Source of the DNA: Ichthyophonus hoferi
Lineage: Eukaryota; Opisthokonta; Ichthyosporea; Ichthyophonida; Ichthyophonidae
Direction of reading: 5' to 3'
Assembly (NCBI GenBank): GCA_002751075.1
Contig: NAOQ01000344.1
Span: forward strand, 37,889-65,533
Length of the DNA stretch: 27,645 bases
The notes beneath the pieces were generated by a model that did no database searches, had not been told where the DNA came from, and was given only the letters and a program-made list of their open reading frames with translations. A program made the translations under genes and the position numbers. Numbering within the stretch: position 1 is the stretch's first letter; each line of letters opens with the position of its first letter. This document shows, one piece after another, positions 1-11,828 of the stretch.

Positions 1-3000
1 TCCTACCGGATTTTCTTCTTGCCTCTTTCCTCTCCTTCTCCAATCTAGCCTCTTCCTCAATCTATAATCAAGAATACCCATTGGTTAAGATACCACTTTA
101 AAAATTAAGATTCAATTAAGATTCAGTATTAAAAATACTATAGAGATGTAGCAAAAACATTCAAACATAATAGAATATATATATACATATACGTACTAAA
201 CCCATCCCAACAATATTATATGTATCATCCGCCCATATATGGTTATTTTCCTACCTTTCTAATTCGTTCATCTTCAGCCAATCTAGCTGCCTCCTCCTCC
301 TTTCTCATAGCTTCCTCCAACTCTAATTTTAATTGGAGAGCTTCCTGTAACCCAATCATACTCCTTTATTAGAAACCTAAATGCTGAAACGGTAAAAATA
401 TAAGGTAAACAGACCTTATCTTTGTCTTAAGCTGCTACGCAGATAATGACGTATGCCTGGTGGAGAAACTATAGCGTAAATAAAACCAGTAGCCCCTTCT
501 CAACCACACAGTGGTTAATTAATTAATTAATTAATCCTGTTGTAAGCATATATTATGTGACTGATTTCGTATCAATTGCATATCTCGTAACAGAATATAC
601 AGGAATTAATCTCAATCTGAATCTTTACCACCTAGGTTTAGGTTTGATAGAGAATCTCTACTATTTCATTAATAGCAGATAAGAAATAAATACAATATAT
701 GCTATTTTCTAATATAAGTAAGTAATGAAACAAATAAAGAATCATTGTACCGTATTACACGTGTTCCAACACGAAACTCTGGAAATTCTATCAACAAAAA
801 GGCAAATTTGCAAATTTACATCAGAAAACATGCAAGGTTAACTGACTAGAATTACCATTTGAAAGAAATATAACGTAACATATACTATATATATATAGCA
901 TATAACATACTTGCTATAAAATAGTTACAGTGTTTATGCAGTACTACTGATTGTCCGATTAAATGCTATATGTAGATAACAATACCATATATAGAGATAT
1001 AGAAATCTATAGCCCATGCCCACTTACCTGCATAGCTTTAACACGTGCGTTCACTTTAGCAGGCTTGGCAGCTTCAGGTTCCTCCTTCTCTTTAGCAGCC
1101 TATATATATGTAGTGAGCAATAGTATACCTATAAATAACATCCAATACAATGGGACACATAAAGACTATGCATGTATATAGTTCCCACATACATACATAC
1201 ATAAATATGTAACATTAACTTGATCACCCACACAATCTGATTAATTAACGCTAGCCCTATTACACCTAATTAATTAATTAACAGCACAAGTGACCAATAA
1301 GACGTACCCAGATTCTCTCTCTTTCATCCCAATTATAATTCTTTTCCGTTTCTCTTGGGGTCAATATCATATAGTACACGACATAATAGTAACGTGATTG
1401 TAGTCCGCTAAACCCAATTATACTAAAAGCAAGCTTCAATGTGGATGATATATAATGCATGGATATCTACATACAGATATAGATACACATACACACACAC
1501 ACATACATAAACAAGAATGTGTCTAGTTATAGTAAGATATAATGTAATATCATACAATATCATGCAATATCGTACCATATACATATACATCCAACTTACC
1601 GTTTTCTTTTTCTTTTTCTTATTCTTTTTCGCTCCCTCTCCCTTCTCCTCTCCCTCTCCCTCATCTTCCTCAATCTCTGCAGCAACTGGCTCAGCTACAG
1701 GGACCTCTGGGACTAATAATTATATTAGTAATTAATTAAGAGAACATAATAAAGAAATAGCTACAGTCAATATTATCATACATCTCAAAGAGGATTAAGC
1801 AATCTGTAGAACCATTGGTCTTTATTTGCTGATGTCCCAGTAATTATAACGAGTTAAATTGGATGATTGGTGGATGTAATTAATGAAAGGGAAAACCAGG
1901 GAAAAAGATAATTAATGATATGTAATTAAAGTTAGTGAAGCTTAATTAGAACAATATTTGGAGCGGGTGAGGAGGTAGTGGAATTCATTAGAGTCAATGC
2001 CAGATACTTAAAATTCATTAGAACATAATTAAATTCAAGGAATTATTATTCTCCTTGAAAAATAGTTTTAATTATGACTGGTCAAAAATAATTACTTGGC
2101 AATTAATATTAACTTTAAGGATTGATAGGATATTAAAAATAATAAAACCCCCAAACCACTATCTGAGTTATTAAAAGTATATATTGTATTGTACTGGGCT
2201 GTATTATATTGCATTAGATTATAATATAATACACTACTCTATCCTACCATAGTATATATTATGTATATGCCAATTAAAATAAAAATAGGAAAAAGATAAA
2301 ACCTAACATAAATTAGATTAGATAAGCTATATATATATATATGTATATATAGATAGATATATAGGCATGACAACGATAAGGTACAATTCTACTAAGATGG
2401 CTGAAGGTATTACATGTATATGTTGTAGAGGGCATAGTGTATATATCTGCATTGTGTGCATGCATATCCACTAACACCATATATCAATCATTTTACCTAC
2501 CTACTCCTTGCCAGATAATATAATATAATATAAATGCCATCTAAACATTACAACCAATCACTACATATCCATAAATACTCACCAGCAGGAGCAGGCGCCA
2601 GTTCAGCCAACAACGAATCCAAATCCTCCTCCTTTTTATCTTTCTTCTTATTAGCTGCCTGCGCCTTCTTCTTCTCCTTCTCTTTCTGCTTTTTCTCAGC
2701 TTTCTTTTGAGCTGCAGTTTTAATCCCCCCTGTTACCACCTCCTCATCCTTCTCCTCCACCACCTCTCTCTCCTTCTCTTCTTTCTCCCTCTCTTCCTCT
2801 TCCTCCCAATCATCTACCTTTTTCTGTTTCTTTCCCTTCTCTTTCTTAACAGGTTTCTCCTCCACCTCCACCTCTTCCTCTTTCTCTGCCTGCTCCACCT
2901 CCAAAAGCTCCCAATCTACTGCCTTCTTTGCCTTCTTCCCCTTCTTTGCAGGCTTAACAACCTCCTCCTCCTCTTCCTCCACTTTCTCCTTCATATCCTC

Positions 3001-4107
3001 CTCCTCCTCCTCCCAATCTACTACCTTCTTTCCTTTCTTCCCCTTCTTAGAAGGCTTAACAACCTCCTCCTCCTGCTCTTCCACTTTCTCCTTCACATCC
3101 TCCTCCTCCTCCCAGTTATCATCTTTTTTCGCGCTCTTTTTATTTTTTCCCTTTTTGACTGGTTTAATATCCTCCTCCTTCACTATATCTTTACTTTCTG
3201 ATTCATCCTCACTATCTACATGTTTCCCTTTTTTCCCCTTAGACTTTCCCTTTTTAGGTTTGGTTTCCTCAGAAGTCTCGGGTACCGCTTCGGCATTCTT
3301 CGCCTGATCTGCGTCACCAAGGGCTTCATTTTCCCTAATAAAGTAATATAGTAGGAGAGGTTGGGTAAGGTATATATATAAGTATATGTATATGTTGTAT
3401 ACACATCCTATCATAAATATAGACAGGTAGAACTACACTACAGCGTATGTCATCATGGTATATATATGCATGTGTATGCAAGCTTTCTTTATGCGTATGT
3501 GCGAGCATACGAGAAATATACATATTTGTGTGCAAGAAATTCAATCATATTAAACATATACACAAGCCTATGGTTATATATTCCATCCCTATTCCTAATC
3601 TCACCTGATATATACATACCTACACACAGCCGCATATATTGCAAGCTAATGTCAAATTTGCATACTATTTCACCGAACATGCCTTCTCAATCTATCTAAT
3701 TCTGATATATATAAACACGCACTTAACATTTTGTAAATTGATACCTAAACCTAAACTATAGTGTAGTTCTGGACGTGTATATGTATTATAGCATTTACTT
3801 ACTTCTATACATATATTTACTTCTATACATATACATCTACATACATCTTGTCTATTGTATATATAAAACTACACATATACGCCGGCATTACCATATAAAA
3901 CCATGCAAGCTCTACTCCTTCATTCATCCGCCCTCTCTTACCAATAAATCACACAAACACCATGTATATCTAAACCTACGCCTACCTACCTACCTACCTA
4001 TCTATATTCTCCTATAAAACCACACAAACCCTCCTCCTTCCCTCCCCCTCTCTCTCGTACCAATCATCGTCATCATCTCTACGCTTTCCTTTCTTTCTAG
4101 GGGCCAT
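1..4107 (-). CDS. EIF5B: Translation initiation factor eIF5B, N-terminal exons 1-6 (partial; continues past position 1)
   Basis: eIF5B is the cytoplasmic GTPase that joins the 60S subunit to the 48S initiation complex. Exons on the minus strand are 4107-4061, 3334-2583, 1712-1600, 1099-1028, 344-255 and 61 to about 7, where a possible donor lies at 6-1. Every junction has GT..AG and keeps frame. The start MAPRKKGKRRDDDDD has G at +4. Exon 2 carries repeated lysine-rich and glutamate-rich blocks and ends with IKTAAQKKAEKKQKEK, very close to human eIF5B IKTVAQKKAEKK. The exon 4/5 junction gives VKAMQEALQLKLELEEAMRK, matching the conserved VKAMQEAL segment, and exon 6 continues the charged helix. 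About 376 residues are encoded here, all from the disordered/coiled-coil N-terminal part. The G domain (GHVDTGKT) is outside the window. Assignment rests on these motifs and is strong; the exon 6 end is uncertain because the window stops there. Confidence 0.93.
443..770 (+). repeat. Dispersed repeat family, copy A (in eIF5B intron 4)
   Basis: This copy shares ordered blocks with copies near 15580 and 26583: a TGCCTGGTGG-like head, an ACCAGTAGCCCC block, a CACAGTGGTTAATT block, the core GGAATTAATCTCAATCTGAA, TAGGTTTGATAG, TTAATAGCAGATAA, an AATAAA-rich stretch, and a tail ATTACACGTGTTCCAA. It lies inside an intron on the strand opposite to the gene. No coding frame is visible, so it looks like a short non-autonomous element of about 330 bp. 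The class is unassigned because I see no convincing terminal inverted repeats or target-site duplication. Confidence 0.7.
2805..3125 (-). repeat. In-frame charged repeats within eIF5B exon 2
   Basis: On the minus strand, three to four degenerate coding units of about 37-40 residues each carry a DWEEEEE block, a glutamate-rich run, then KPxKKGKKxKK (VVKPSKKGKKGKK, VVKPAKKGKKAKK, EKPVKKEKGKKQKK). A tryptophan marks the start of each unit (NWEEEE, DWEEEE, DWELLE, DWEEEE). The DNA is CTC/TTC-rich on the plus strand, which makes an opposite-strand leucine-rich frame of 164 codons that I regard as a shadow. Repeat growth within a disordered linker is the simplest explanation. Confidence 0.75.
3893..4072. 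repeat. Tandem duplication of the eIF5B exon 1 donor region
   Basis: The segment around the true exon 1 donor (4061/4060) is echoed about 119 bp into intron 1. Both copies read, on the plus strand, ATAAAACCA..., a C/T-rich stretch, then TACCAAT. On the gene strand the true donor is ATTG|GTACGA and the intronic copy is ATTGGTAAGA, a closer match to the consensus. The copies have diverged considerably by eye. Confidence 0.6.
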
Positions 4108-4798
4108 GATGAGGATTTTCTAGCCTAAATATAGCCTATGAAAACTAAGTAATTATGACGGATATGGTAAAAGGGAATTCAATATAGGAGCACGTGCACA
4201 TATACACATATAGTATGTAATCTATAATCGGCAATTAAAATTAATTTTAAAATAATTTAAATTATATTCAAAACATATAATTGGATCTAGCTTATTTATT
4301 CCTTTAACAATTTACAAACTATAGCAAATTATGGTTGTTAATAAGGGCTATTGGTTATAACTCAGGAGGTACTATATTTCCATTTACGTTAAACGGTCAG
4401 GAGCAACTCTAATCCAATCATAATGAGACAATTACCAATTTAGAATTAATCTTTAAAAATATACATAAAAATAATGTAAGTAGTGTATAGTATATATAAT
4501 GTAAAATCGATTTCTTCTAAATAATTTTTTTATAAATTTAAATGCTCAATTAATTGTTAAGTAAACAGTCTTCTGTGTTAGAGATCACGCCATTCTCTAA
4601 CTATACCCATTTTAAACGGCTACATAAAGAACACTTAGCCAATAATAACTATGATTAAAATAATGTTAGCCAGTAAGGCAAAGGGGATATCTTGAGGGAG
4701 GAGGCTTATAATATTAATATAGTTGCAGGATCTTTGCCATTGGCTGGTCTAGTTGTGATGGAAGTTAGAAGTTCGGGTATAGCCTGGCCAAAATATAT

Positions 4799-4880
4799 CA
4801 CGTATACTATACTATACCATGTTAAATTAGACTATACCACGCCATACTATACTATACTGTACTATACTATGATATTCTAT
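4799..4880. repeat. ACTAT-type pentanucleotide microsatellite
   Basis: Imperfect CTATA/ACTAT repeats with occasional CCATG and GTACT variants. The same motif recurs at 22445-22530 and 24700-24790, so it seems common in this genome. Confidence 0.7.
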
Positions 4881-5194
4881 ACACTATGATGACTATACTT
4901 GCACAAAAAGTAAGGTTTAGATAAATTTTATTTTAAAAAATTCTTATGAGAGGCTTATTTCAGAACAAGTTAATATTATATTATTAGTATCCCACAAAAT
5001 TATCTAGATAGAGTAAACCCATATGGTGTATTTATCTACACTCAAATACACTATTACATGATTACGAAATTTTGAAACCAAAACGTTTAATACCTTTTTT
5101 GTTACAGCTTATTCCTTTCTAACTCCGAATGACGTATTTAAATTGATTTGTTGATATATAGTATGCAAGCATTTACATTAGTGAATCAGCTTAT

Positions 5195-5310
5195 GATACT
5201 ACTCATATAATAAGGTATAGAGGAATTATTCTCAGCTTAAATCGTTATTACGTAAGTTTGATAGATTATCACTATTATTTGATTAATAACTGATAATAAA
5301 TAAATAAAAT
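5195..5310 (+). repeat. Dispersed repeat family, copy D (partial)
   Basis: Matches the central block of copies A and C: GAGGAATTATTCTCAGCTTA, ACGTAAGTTTGATAGATTAT, then TTTGATTAATAACTGATAAT followed by AATAAATAAA. The head of the element is missing or too diverged to align by eye. Confidence 0.55.
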
Positions 5311-5328
5311 GCATGTTATATGTTGCAA

Positions 5329-5357
5329 GATCGTTCAACTCTGGATGAACGTTGATC
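5329..5357. other. Short imperfect palindrome
   Basis: GATCGTTCA and TGAACGTTGATC face each other across an 8-bp loop just downstream of dispersed-repeat copy D, giving a stem of about 9 bp. It may be a terminal hairpin of that repeat or a chance palindrome. Confidence 0.4.
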
Positions 5358-6932
5358 GGCGGAGGTTCTGGTAACAAGCGGATCTTAAAATAATTGATCC
5401 ATTATTAGTTACAACGTTTTTAATTAGATACATTTATTGGTCAATATATAGAATGTGAGCACAAGAATTAAATGAGATAATTAGCTATAGAGCCAATCAG
5501 ATTAAGACACAAGAGCATTAGATCAGTTTGACAAGGTAATCGTGGGTAACCAAATTCAAACATTGTTATATGGATATAGAGCTAATCCAGAACTGATTCC
5601 CATTCATAAAACAACTACTAACTAGGTAGGTTTATCTTAGTACAAAACAATGCCAATTGTGCTAGGGATAATCATGGTCTAATCACAGTACTTAAACGGT
5701 TAGTATGTATACTCCGCAGACGCAATCACAGCGCTGTAATTATATAACCCTAACTCTAAACCGTAAACCTTAACTACTTTCGGTATATCTCTGAAAGCAA
5801 CGTGTCTAAAACACCTATTATTCTAAATGGATATAGGTTACAAGGAAGATCCTGCATCTACTCATTTCCAATAATTACTGCACATCTCGACTGTTGTAGT
5901 CTATGGTGAGATTACTTAAATATTGCACAACCTCCATGTTGTAACTAACAATCTCTAGTGGACGTCCATTAGTTAATTCTGATTCTAATAAGGTAAGGAA
6001 TCTGGGTCCAAATTGTTTCTGGGTATGCGCTTTTGTTCATAAACGTGGTGTATGAATTTATCAAAGTAGTTAAGTTGAATATCGGCTCAGGCTAAGTCTA
6101 AGTTTGGAGCATATTAAAAGCAGATAATTATCTGTCACAATTATACATACTCCAGTATGTTCTTTACCTATGATGCAGGAATTATCAGTAAGAGTCAAAA
6201 ATAAATAGTAATTTCATTTATATGTTTCTGCTTTACTGTTTCAATATAAGAGTCTATAGTTTATAGTATATAGGCTACAGTGTCTAGTATACAAGATATA
6301 GTGGTGTGTAAATAGTAAATAGTATAAAGTTATGCAGAGGCAATGTAATGCTATCGATTGTACTGGTACTGTGCCATTTTTTTGACTTTTATTGGTGCAT
6401 AAGTAATACATTACAGTTATTCTTTAATTAATTAAATATTGTGTTAGAACATGAAATATATTCTATTTATTTAACATTAACCTGTGCTCTTAAAAATATG
6501 AAGGGAAAATCCTGTGGCCCTATCCAATCTATTATAGACTCGAGAAAACCAGTAGATTAATCTATTGGATAACTAAACTGTCAAGCGTAGATAGGCTAAA
6601 GGTCAGTAGGAGTCAGATTAACGCTCTTTAGAAATACACAAACGAAATTTTATTGGCTAATTGCATCTTTATCGCGATTTTACTTTTAATTTTGTTATGC
6701 AATAAAAACAAATAAACTTCAAATATCATAGAAAATCATAGCATATCCTAGCATATCTTAAAATTAAACAAATCCAATCTACTATAGTAGATGCCAGAGC
6801 TTACTAATCTTTTGTGTACATAAATATGCACATAAAGCATAAATCTATATTTCATTTTATGTACATTCTATATAATTTCATTTCATACCATATACAGTAT
6901 TTATTTATGTAATAATATATGTATTATCGACA

Positions 6933-9900
6933 ATGCAAAATCAAGATGACAGCCCAGAAAATATTACTAAGGTATGATTGGTAAGAGTATGTGTGGGTGG
7001 GTAAGGGGAATTGGAAGGATTCCTGAAAAATTCTGTGTAGATTATTAATGGGAATTGTTAATACGTGTAAGTATGTTTTATTTTATATTTGTCGTTGACT
7101 TTACGTGGTATGTATAATGCTTAGTGCGTTTAGTGCATGTGCATGTGTTTATGTGTTGTAAATATTTGTATTTTATTTATACGCGTGTGTGTATGTGTGT
7201 ATTTGTATAGAGAGCTATAGTTCATTTTGCTATATCCCCCCAACCTTATTTTAACTTATATGTATATATTGAAACTGTGTATTTTGGTTATTCATAACTA
7301 GCGACTAGAGACGCCATATTACCATAAAAGTGAACGATAAAAGCTCATAAGTTTCTGTTAATTTTTTAAAATGCTAACCTTACAGCTCTATACTGTCCCC
7401 TTAGTGCTGGCTACCTACATCTTAAGGACCGCATATTAGGGGCATGATACCATAACAATTTAAAACAGTGTAAATATATTGTGAGTGACAATATACCATA
7501 TATATATAGACTGCGTATTTTGGTTGGATAATCAATATAATATTTAAACTACTAGCTATTAATGGTGTCATATACCATCATAAAGGCAATTTGTATTTCT
7601 GTTTATTTTGCATCACACTAACCCTACAGTCATCTATTCCCCCAGTTTTGGCTCCCTACACCCTCAGGACCACATATTGGTGGTGTAATACACAGAAAAT
7701 CAATACAGTGTAAAGATATTGTCGTATTGTGTCATGGGGCATTCTCTACTATGGAAATACCTATGTTTTTACACCTCTCTAAAGCCTTACGTCATAATAT
7801 TTGTCGATTTGATTTCGTAGGTAATGGTATATCCGAGGGGAAACTGCAGTACGGCAATCATCGGGTATGTGTAATTCAAAATGGTTTAAATAATTTAATT
7901 ATTGGTCATATACAATATTGTATCCCTCTATATCTTGGACATACTTCTATAAAATATTGACGCATATATATTAGTCACGTTGTAAATATATACAGTTTCT
8001 ATTTCTTTTACATTTTAGTGCATTTAATTTCTTGATAGCAAGTATTATTAGTCTTTAAAGTGTTTTAAGGGCCCAATTACTATCCGGAATGACTCTCCCT
8101 AGAGTATAGTGGCTGGCATAGGTCCCCAAAAGAGATGCTTACTGATACTTTTCTAGAATATTAATATTATATGTAATTTACTAAACTATGTCATATACTA
8201 TATTGTATGTGATATACTATGTTGTATGTAATATATTATATTATATGATATACTGTATTATATGTGCTACTTTATATTCTATGTGATATACTATATTATG
8301 TGATATATGCCAGTTTTTTCAGGTATCATAAGCTGCTTTGCTTTGCAAAACCTTTTAGTATAACAGATATAAAACTGTATTATTGGTATAATACAAGATT
8401 AAATAAATAAATAATTTACAGGAAGAATCTGGTGAAATTCGATTGGTGGTTGAGTATCTAAGGAGAGAGGGATGGAATGTAATATGTCTGATTGGTCACT
8501 CGAAGGGCTTTCTGAGTACGTCATAGTAGTTATTAGCACAATGCCTATCTATATATCTATCTTTATCCTATTATAGTTATGTTATATTACTATATTACTA
8601 TATTATCATATTATTATACTGTTGTATTATTTTCTTATTCATCTATTCATCTATATATTTCTTTATCCTATCATACATATTATTGTACATATTATTGTAC
8701 ATACTATCATATATATTATCATATACCCTAACATATATACTAACACTTCATACCTATATATAGGCTGTCTATTATATGCACAGACCTATAATGATATACC
8801 CTTAATGGTAAACCTATCGGGTCGGTTTGATATGACTCGGGTGCCCACAGGTCGGTTCACGGAACAGCAGTACAAGGAATTGAAGGAAAATGGATATACA
8901 CTTTGGTATGATACTATAGTGCATTGCGTTCTATTATGGTTTATTTTATTGTACTGTATTGTATGGTGTTGAAATGTGCTGTGTTGTGTTGTGTTATATT
9001 ATATTTTGCTACTCATGTATATCTAAATACATACTTTAATGACGATTCTTTCTTTTGATATTGCATTACAATTAACAATTGTACCCCTTAACAGTACTAC
9101 ACTCTACTCCATTTCCTTTCCTTTCCCTTTCTACACATCTATACTATCATCCATATTATACTATCTACATTTGTCTTTATTTAATTTTATATATATAACA
9201 TAATGTATATAACATAATATATATATTCTACAGGAATGCCAGAGGTATATCTATGTATTTAACCCAAGAGGACTTAGATAAACGGTGTAGGTTGGATGTC
9301 CGAGCTATTGCTTCGAACCTTAAGTGCAAAGTGTTGACAGTACATGGTAATAAGGATAGAACGACCCCTGTGGTACGTTTAATATTTTGTATGTGTATAT
9401 ATGTATTTATGTATGTATACTATATTTCATTACCTGACATGCATTATTGCCAAGGTAACGGCTAAATATAAAGACAGAATATATTATGTTTACACTATAT
9501 TTTATTATTTCAACATAAAACATATATAGCCATTTTAAAAGAATATAATACCTACTTAATTAGATAATGATATTATCATTATGCTCTACCTGGACCTTTA
9601 TGAACTAACCCGTACACACATACATACACATACTTATACATACTTATATATATTCTCTCCTCCTTGTCATATCCACCTAGCCTTATATCTAATTAATCTT
9701 TGTGTCTCCATATATATACGTAAATAAATACACTAAATTATATAGACACATACACACATGCACACACATCCATACGTACACACATATATGCACACATACA
9801 TATATAGGAGGATGCATATTCCTTTGCTAGCACAATACCAAATCATAAGCTAGTAGTGGTCCCAGAAGCCAATCATTTCTTTACACGTCCGACCATGTGG

Positions 9901-9954
9901 CCAATAATGTGCGACGCCGTGGTTGATTTCCTTTCTTTATCCTGTTGTGATTAG
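6933..9954 (+). CDS. Alpha/beta-hydrolase (serine hydrolase, S33/Hydrolase_4-like), 6 exons
   Basis: Exons are 6933-6971, 7646-7864, 8422-8515, 8764-8905, 9234-9372 and 9808-9954; all junctions are GT..AG and the frame is kept, giving 259 residues. Residues 39-45 (VVLCHGA) form the strand and turn before the oxyanion region. RFDFVGNGISEG with QYGNHR follows. The nucleophile elbow is GHSKG with Ser113, the acid is Asp206 in HGNKDRTTPVEDA, and the base is His234 in PEANHFF. NLSGRFD and the pattern IPNHKLVVV closely resemble a plant/bacterial-type family of small soluble esterase-like hydrolases. There is no signal peptide or membrane segment, so a cytosolic enzyme is likely; the substrate is unknown. 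The fold and triad are secure. Exon 1 (MQNQDDSPENITK) is chosen only because its phase-0 donor fits the acceptor at 7645, and it is the weakest part of the model. Confidence 0.88.
7265..7735 (+). repeat. Tandem duplication covering hydrolase exon 2 acceptor and 5' part; upstream copy decayed
   Basis: Two ~240-bp units lie in tandem (offset 236-244 bp). Both contain GTATTTTGGTT, a CTAACCxTACAG tract and an exon-like stretch. The working copy carries CTCCCTACACCCTCAGGACC (7652-7671); the upstream copy carries CTACCTACATCTTAAGGACC (about 7408-7427). Read in the exon frame, the upstream copy has three stops (TAG, TAA, TAA), so it is a dead exon within intron 1. Confidence 0.8.
8160..8310. repeat. 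TATACTATATTATATGTGA-type microsatellite in hydrolase intron 2
   Basis: Imperfect units of roughly 20-25 bp built on TATGTGATATACTATATT recur about five times. There is no coding sense. Confidence 0.6.
8565..8760. repeat. AT-rich simple repeat filling hydrolase intron 3
   Basis: Runs of TATTACTATATTA, CATATTATTGTACATATTAT and TATCATATATATTATCATAT make up most of the 248-bp intron upstream of the exon 4 acceptor at 8763. Confidence 0.6.
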
Positions 9955-10044
9955 TAGAAACAACAAGAGAACGCATGATTTTAAACCAGTTAAATGTGGG
10001 GAAATGTTGATTTGATCGTACTGACATTGGTTTTTTTTGGAACG

Positions 10045-10265
10045 CGTGCCATTTGTTACCAGGATTCCTTATTTATTTATATTAGAATATAACATATAAT
10101 CTATTTATTGATTTTCTGCTATTAATCAAATCATGCAGATTACCTATCAAACCTACATACATAGTAATGATTCAGATTGAGATTAATTTCTGTGTACAAT
10201 ATTACATTACGTTTACATTTTGATCCGAATGCAGACTCACCTCATCACATGTATAGTCTAGGGTT
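10045..10265 (-). repeat. Dispersed repeat family, copy E (reverse orientation)
   Basis: Reading the minus strand gives, in family order, ACATGTGATGAGGTGAGT, a TTCGGATCAAA-like block, AATTAATCTCAATCTGAATC, TAGGTTTGATAGGTAAT and TTTGATTAATAGCAGAAAAT. This matches copies A and C through their middle and 3' parts. Confidence 0.65.
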
Positions 10266-11289
10266 ATAATGCAAAGCCTAGTAGGCCTTAATTCACCAAG
10301 TTAGAGGACATATTATGTGTTGCTTATGACATTTCACACTTATTTTCCTTAGTTTTTATATTTGACTACGTATTTTTAAAATTTTGTCGTTTCACATAAT
10401 AATCACACCAAATGCATAATAGTGAGTGGAGAATTGAAGGTATAAGGTATAGGATATAGGATAGGGTGTATAATATAGGGTATACAACTCATAACAAATT
10501 TTGACAGTCTGAGGCCAATATGCCAATTTTTTATAAACCATGTCTAATTGCGTTGTTAATCACATTCATATAAAAGTATACGCATCTTATTATTTTATTA
10601 CATACATTAGTACAGGGGATGAGTAGCTGGACTATTCCCTTAAATTAGCCCTGGAGGCCAGCCATAATACAGTATTATTGGAACATGTATGTATAATATG
10701 TTGTAATAATTCCTTAATGTCAAGATTGATTTCCTCCATTGTTGTAATACATAGAATGACAGATAATTTAGTTAATTGTCTCTTTTTAATATACAATTTA
10801 GCTACTTAGATAACTTCATACATCACGTTTATGAAAGAAAACGCATGTCCAGTAGGGGTCATTGTTTACTACAGATGTATCCACCCTAACCAAAATAAGG
10901 ACACCCAACTATTAAATTATTTTAGAACATGAGCTTATAGCGACTAGTAAGTAGTACCATGCTAGGGTACCGAATAAGTTATTGTCCCTGTTGCTCTTAG
11001 TGCTCCAGAATTATTGAAACCATGGGAGGTATGATATCATGTGATTTGTGATCGAAAATCATGGTGTCTGTGCAATTACTTGTGAATAGGATTTCTGATC
11101 AAAATTTTAGGGGTTATAGCAAATGTTTACACTGAAAATGAAGAATGACCTTTTATTATTGTGGAAATAGCTAAATGGTTTGAGGAACAAGGTTTACTGA
11201 TTAAAACAATTTCTTGCTTATTTGTTTCTGATCCATTTTTGTATAGGTTTGACCTTTAATTTTTTTTGGTATATTTAAGTAGAATATCA

Positions 11290-11400
11290 TGTATGTTAAG
11301 GTAATTTTTCAATATAGGGATAACTTAGTCATTACTATGTTGGTTTTAGGTTTGTTAAATAAACTCTGATATTTGATTATTAGCAGATAATAAATAAGTA
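11290..11400 (+). repeat. Dispersed repeat family, copy F (short, degraded)
   Basis: Retains TTTAGGTTTGTTAAATAAAC-like sequence, CTCTGATATTTGATTATTAG and CAGATAATAAATAAGTAATC, that is, only the 3' third of the family. It ends about 50 bp before the direct-repeat element. Confidence 0.5.
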
Positions 11401-11450
11401 ATCATATGTAACAGACTACACATGCCCAATACCTCTCTCCACCCCATTGT

Positions 11451-11828
11451 TATATGTCTGAAATATTCATGATGATGGTCCAGCTCACTGCGTGGTTATA
11501 ATTATTTCTTATATTCTATTTATTCTATAGTATATTATATTTACTTATTAGTGATTTTAATGCTTAATTCTATAACGCTGATAAATTTAATCAATTAATA
11601 CAATAACTTTGAATAAATTATTATTACCTAATCCAATTCATGATAGGTCACAGAGACCCACTAGAATTTTCTGATTTTACCACTGTACTTAAAGACTATT
11701 GTGCCCTCATTTTGATGGGGGATTCACCCATTTTCTCACTTAATGCTCAAGTAGTTCATATACTACATCCCTTAATCAAAAAAAATTTATTGATGATAGA
11801 AGAGTATTTAATGAACTATAAAATAAAG
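11451..11828 (+). repeat. Left direct repeat of the 11451-13357 element
   Basis: Pairs with 13021-13357 in the same orientation. Shared landmarks are TGTCTGAAATATTCAT, TTATTCTATAGTATATTA, TTTACTTATTA and CACTAGAATT. The boundaries are set by eye. Confidence 0.65.

Larger units (their letters stand above)
4108..6932. other. Intergenic region between divergent eIF5B and hydrolase genes
   Basis: It is AT-rich, without a frame of coding quality on either strand. It must hold the promoters of eIF5B (minus) and the hydrolase (plus). CCAAT/ATTGG pentamers are frequent (for example near 4413, 4433, 4639 and 4738), but I cannot define a core promoter. It also holds a degraded dispersed repeat (about 5195-5310) and an ACTAT-type microsatellite (about 4799-4880). 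I see nothing recognisable in 5700-6900. Confidence 0.6.
9955..11450. other. Intergenic region downstream of the hydrolase
   Basis: No coding frame that I can support. I find no clear AATAAA close after the hydrolase stop, so its polyadenylation site is undetermined. The segment holds two pieces of the dispersed repeat family (about 10045-10265 reversed, 11290-11400 forward). The remaining sequence is unremarkable AT-rich DNA. Confidence 0.6.

Noticed and set aside
963-1181. Plus-strand frame of 72 codons
   Set aside because: It runs across eIF5B exon 4 on the opposite strand and adjacent intron sequence; there is no coding signal of its own.
2707-3201. Plus-strand leucine-rich frame of 164 codons
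   Set aside because: It is the mirror of the Glu/Lys repeats of eIF5B exon 2 (CTC/TTC codons) and has no domain or splice context.
6972-6986. Alternative hydrolase exon 1 donor (ATTG|GTAAGA) 9 bp downstream
   Set aside because: Extending the exon to it adds an in-frame TGA, so the first donor is preferred.
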